This document shows positions 53,402 to 53,497 of a stretch of DNA of 53,497 nucleotides, piece after piece. A model generated the notes under the pieces. That model was not told the DNA's origin. It searched no databases and was given only the letters and a program-made list of their open reading frames with translations. Every line of letters starts with the position of its first letter. Within the stretch, counting starts at the first letter, position 1. This stretch comes from Actinomycetes bacterium. Its GTDB lineage: Bacteria > Actinomycetota > Acidimicrobiia > Acidimicrobiales > RAAP-2. Location: the NCBI GenBank assembly GCA_021827705.1, contig JAKAUQ010000022.1, positions 1 to 53,497 on the forward strand. Direction: 5' to 3'. The translations under genes were made by a program, and so were the position numbers.

Positions 53402-53497
53402 AGGGATTCGGGCCGTGGTCACACGGGATGCGGATATCACACAAGATAACCAAGCCGACCAGCGGTTTCGCTGTGACCTCTTACCCGCCTGATTAAC

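Noticed and set aside
53356-53495. Plus-strand frame running from the right inverted repeat to TAA at 53493
   Set aside because: No start codon at its beginning and ordinary, unbiased codon use outside the repeat; the apparent similarity with the frame leaving the left end comes only from the shared repeat.

Overview
This is high-GC, densely packed bacterial DNA from an actinobacterium. The signs are a dnaK-grpE-dnaJ-hspR-clpB operon with an HspR-type HAIR operator, GTG starts and GTGA/ATGA overlaps between consecutive genes, split PurS/PurQ/PurL and an Fe-S type PurF. The gene mix (acyl-CoA dehydrogenase, AGPS-like oxidase, DUF5684/DUF805 zinc-ribbon membrane proteins) would suit class Acidimicrobiia, but that placement is inference.

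Layout. 1-1514: end of a P-II gene, gpmA and an O-methyltransferase. 1595-8024: heat-shock operon. 8034-23285: an asparaginase, then purine/pyrimidine synthesis in blocks: purA-D-B-C-S-Q, two unrelated genes, purL, a serine hydrolase and a PHP phosphoesterase on the other strand, then purF-purM-pyrE. 23289-23465: tRNA-Phe and tRNA-Asp. 23563-41068: mixed metabolism and signalling (two-component system, thiM-thiE, a DUF2892 gene with a CsoR-like palindrome, an isocitrate/isopropylmalate dehydrogenase relative, acyl-CoA dehydrogenase, amidase, a metallo-beta-lactamase/diiron-GGDEF fusion, AGPS-like oxidase, MmsA-like dehydrogenase, PPK2). 41319-53401: a nuclease-rich accessory region.

The main discovery is a complete 8.66-kb transposable element at 44736-53393. 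It has 39-bp terminal inverted repeats (37/39 identical) and is flanked by an 8-bp direct repeat, GAACCGGG. It encodes a Mutator/MULE-like DDE transposase with tandem zinc ribbons, an overlapping DEDDh exonuclease with an AT-hook, a type III restriction-modification pair (Mod and Res, also overlapping) and a GIY-YIG nuclease fused to a RAMA domain. It appears to be a self-mobile restriction-modification island. Next to it lie a J-domain/transmembrane/Mrr-like nuclease protein and an HNH endonuclease, so the region resembles a defence island.

Two genome-wide habits are visible. Many genes have a TACGCT-like -10 box only 6-7 nt before the start codon, which implies leaderless mRNAs. Three convergent gene pairs end on one shared CTAG, so both TAG stops overlap.
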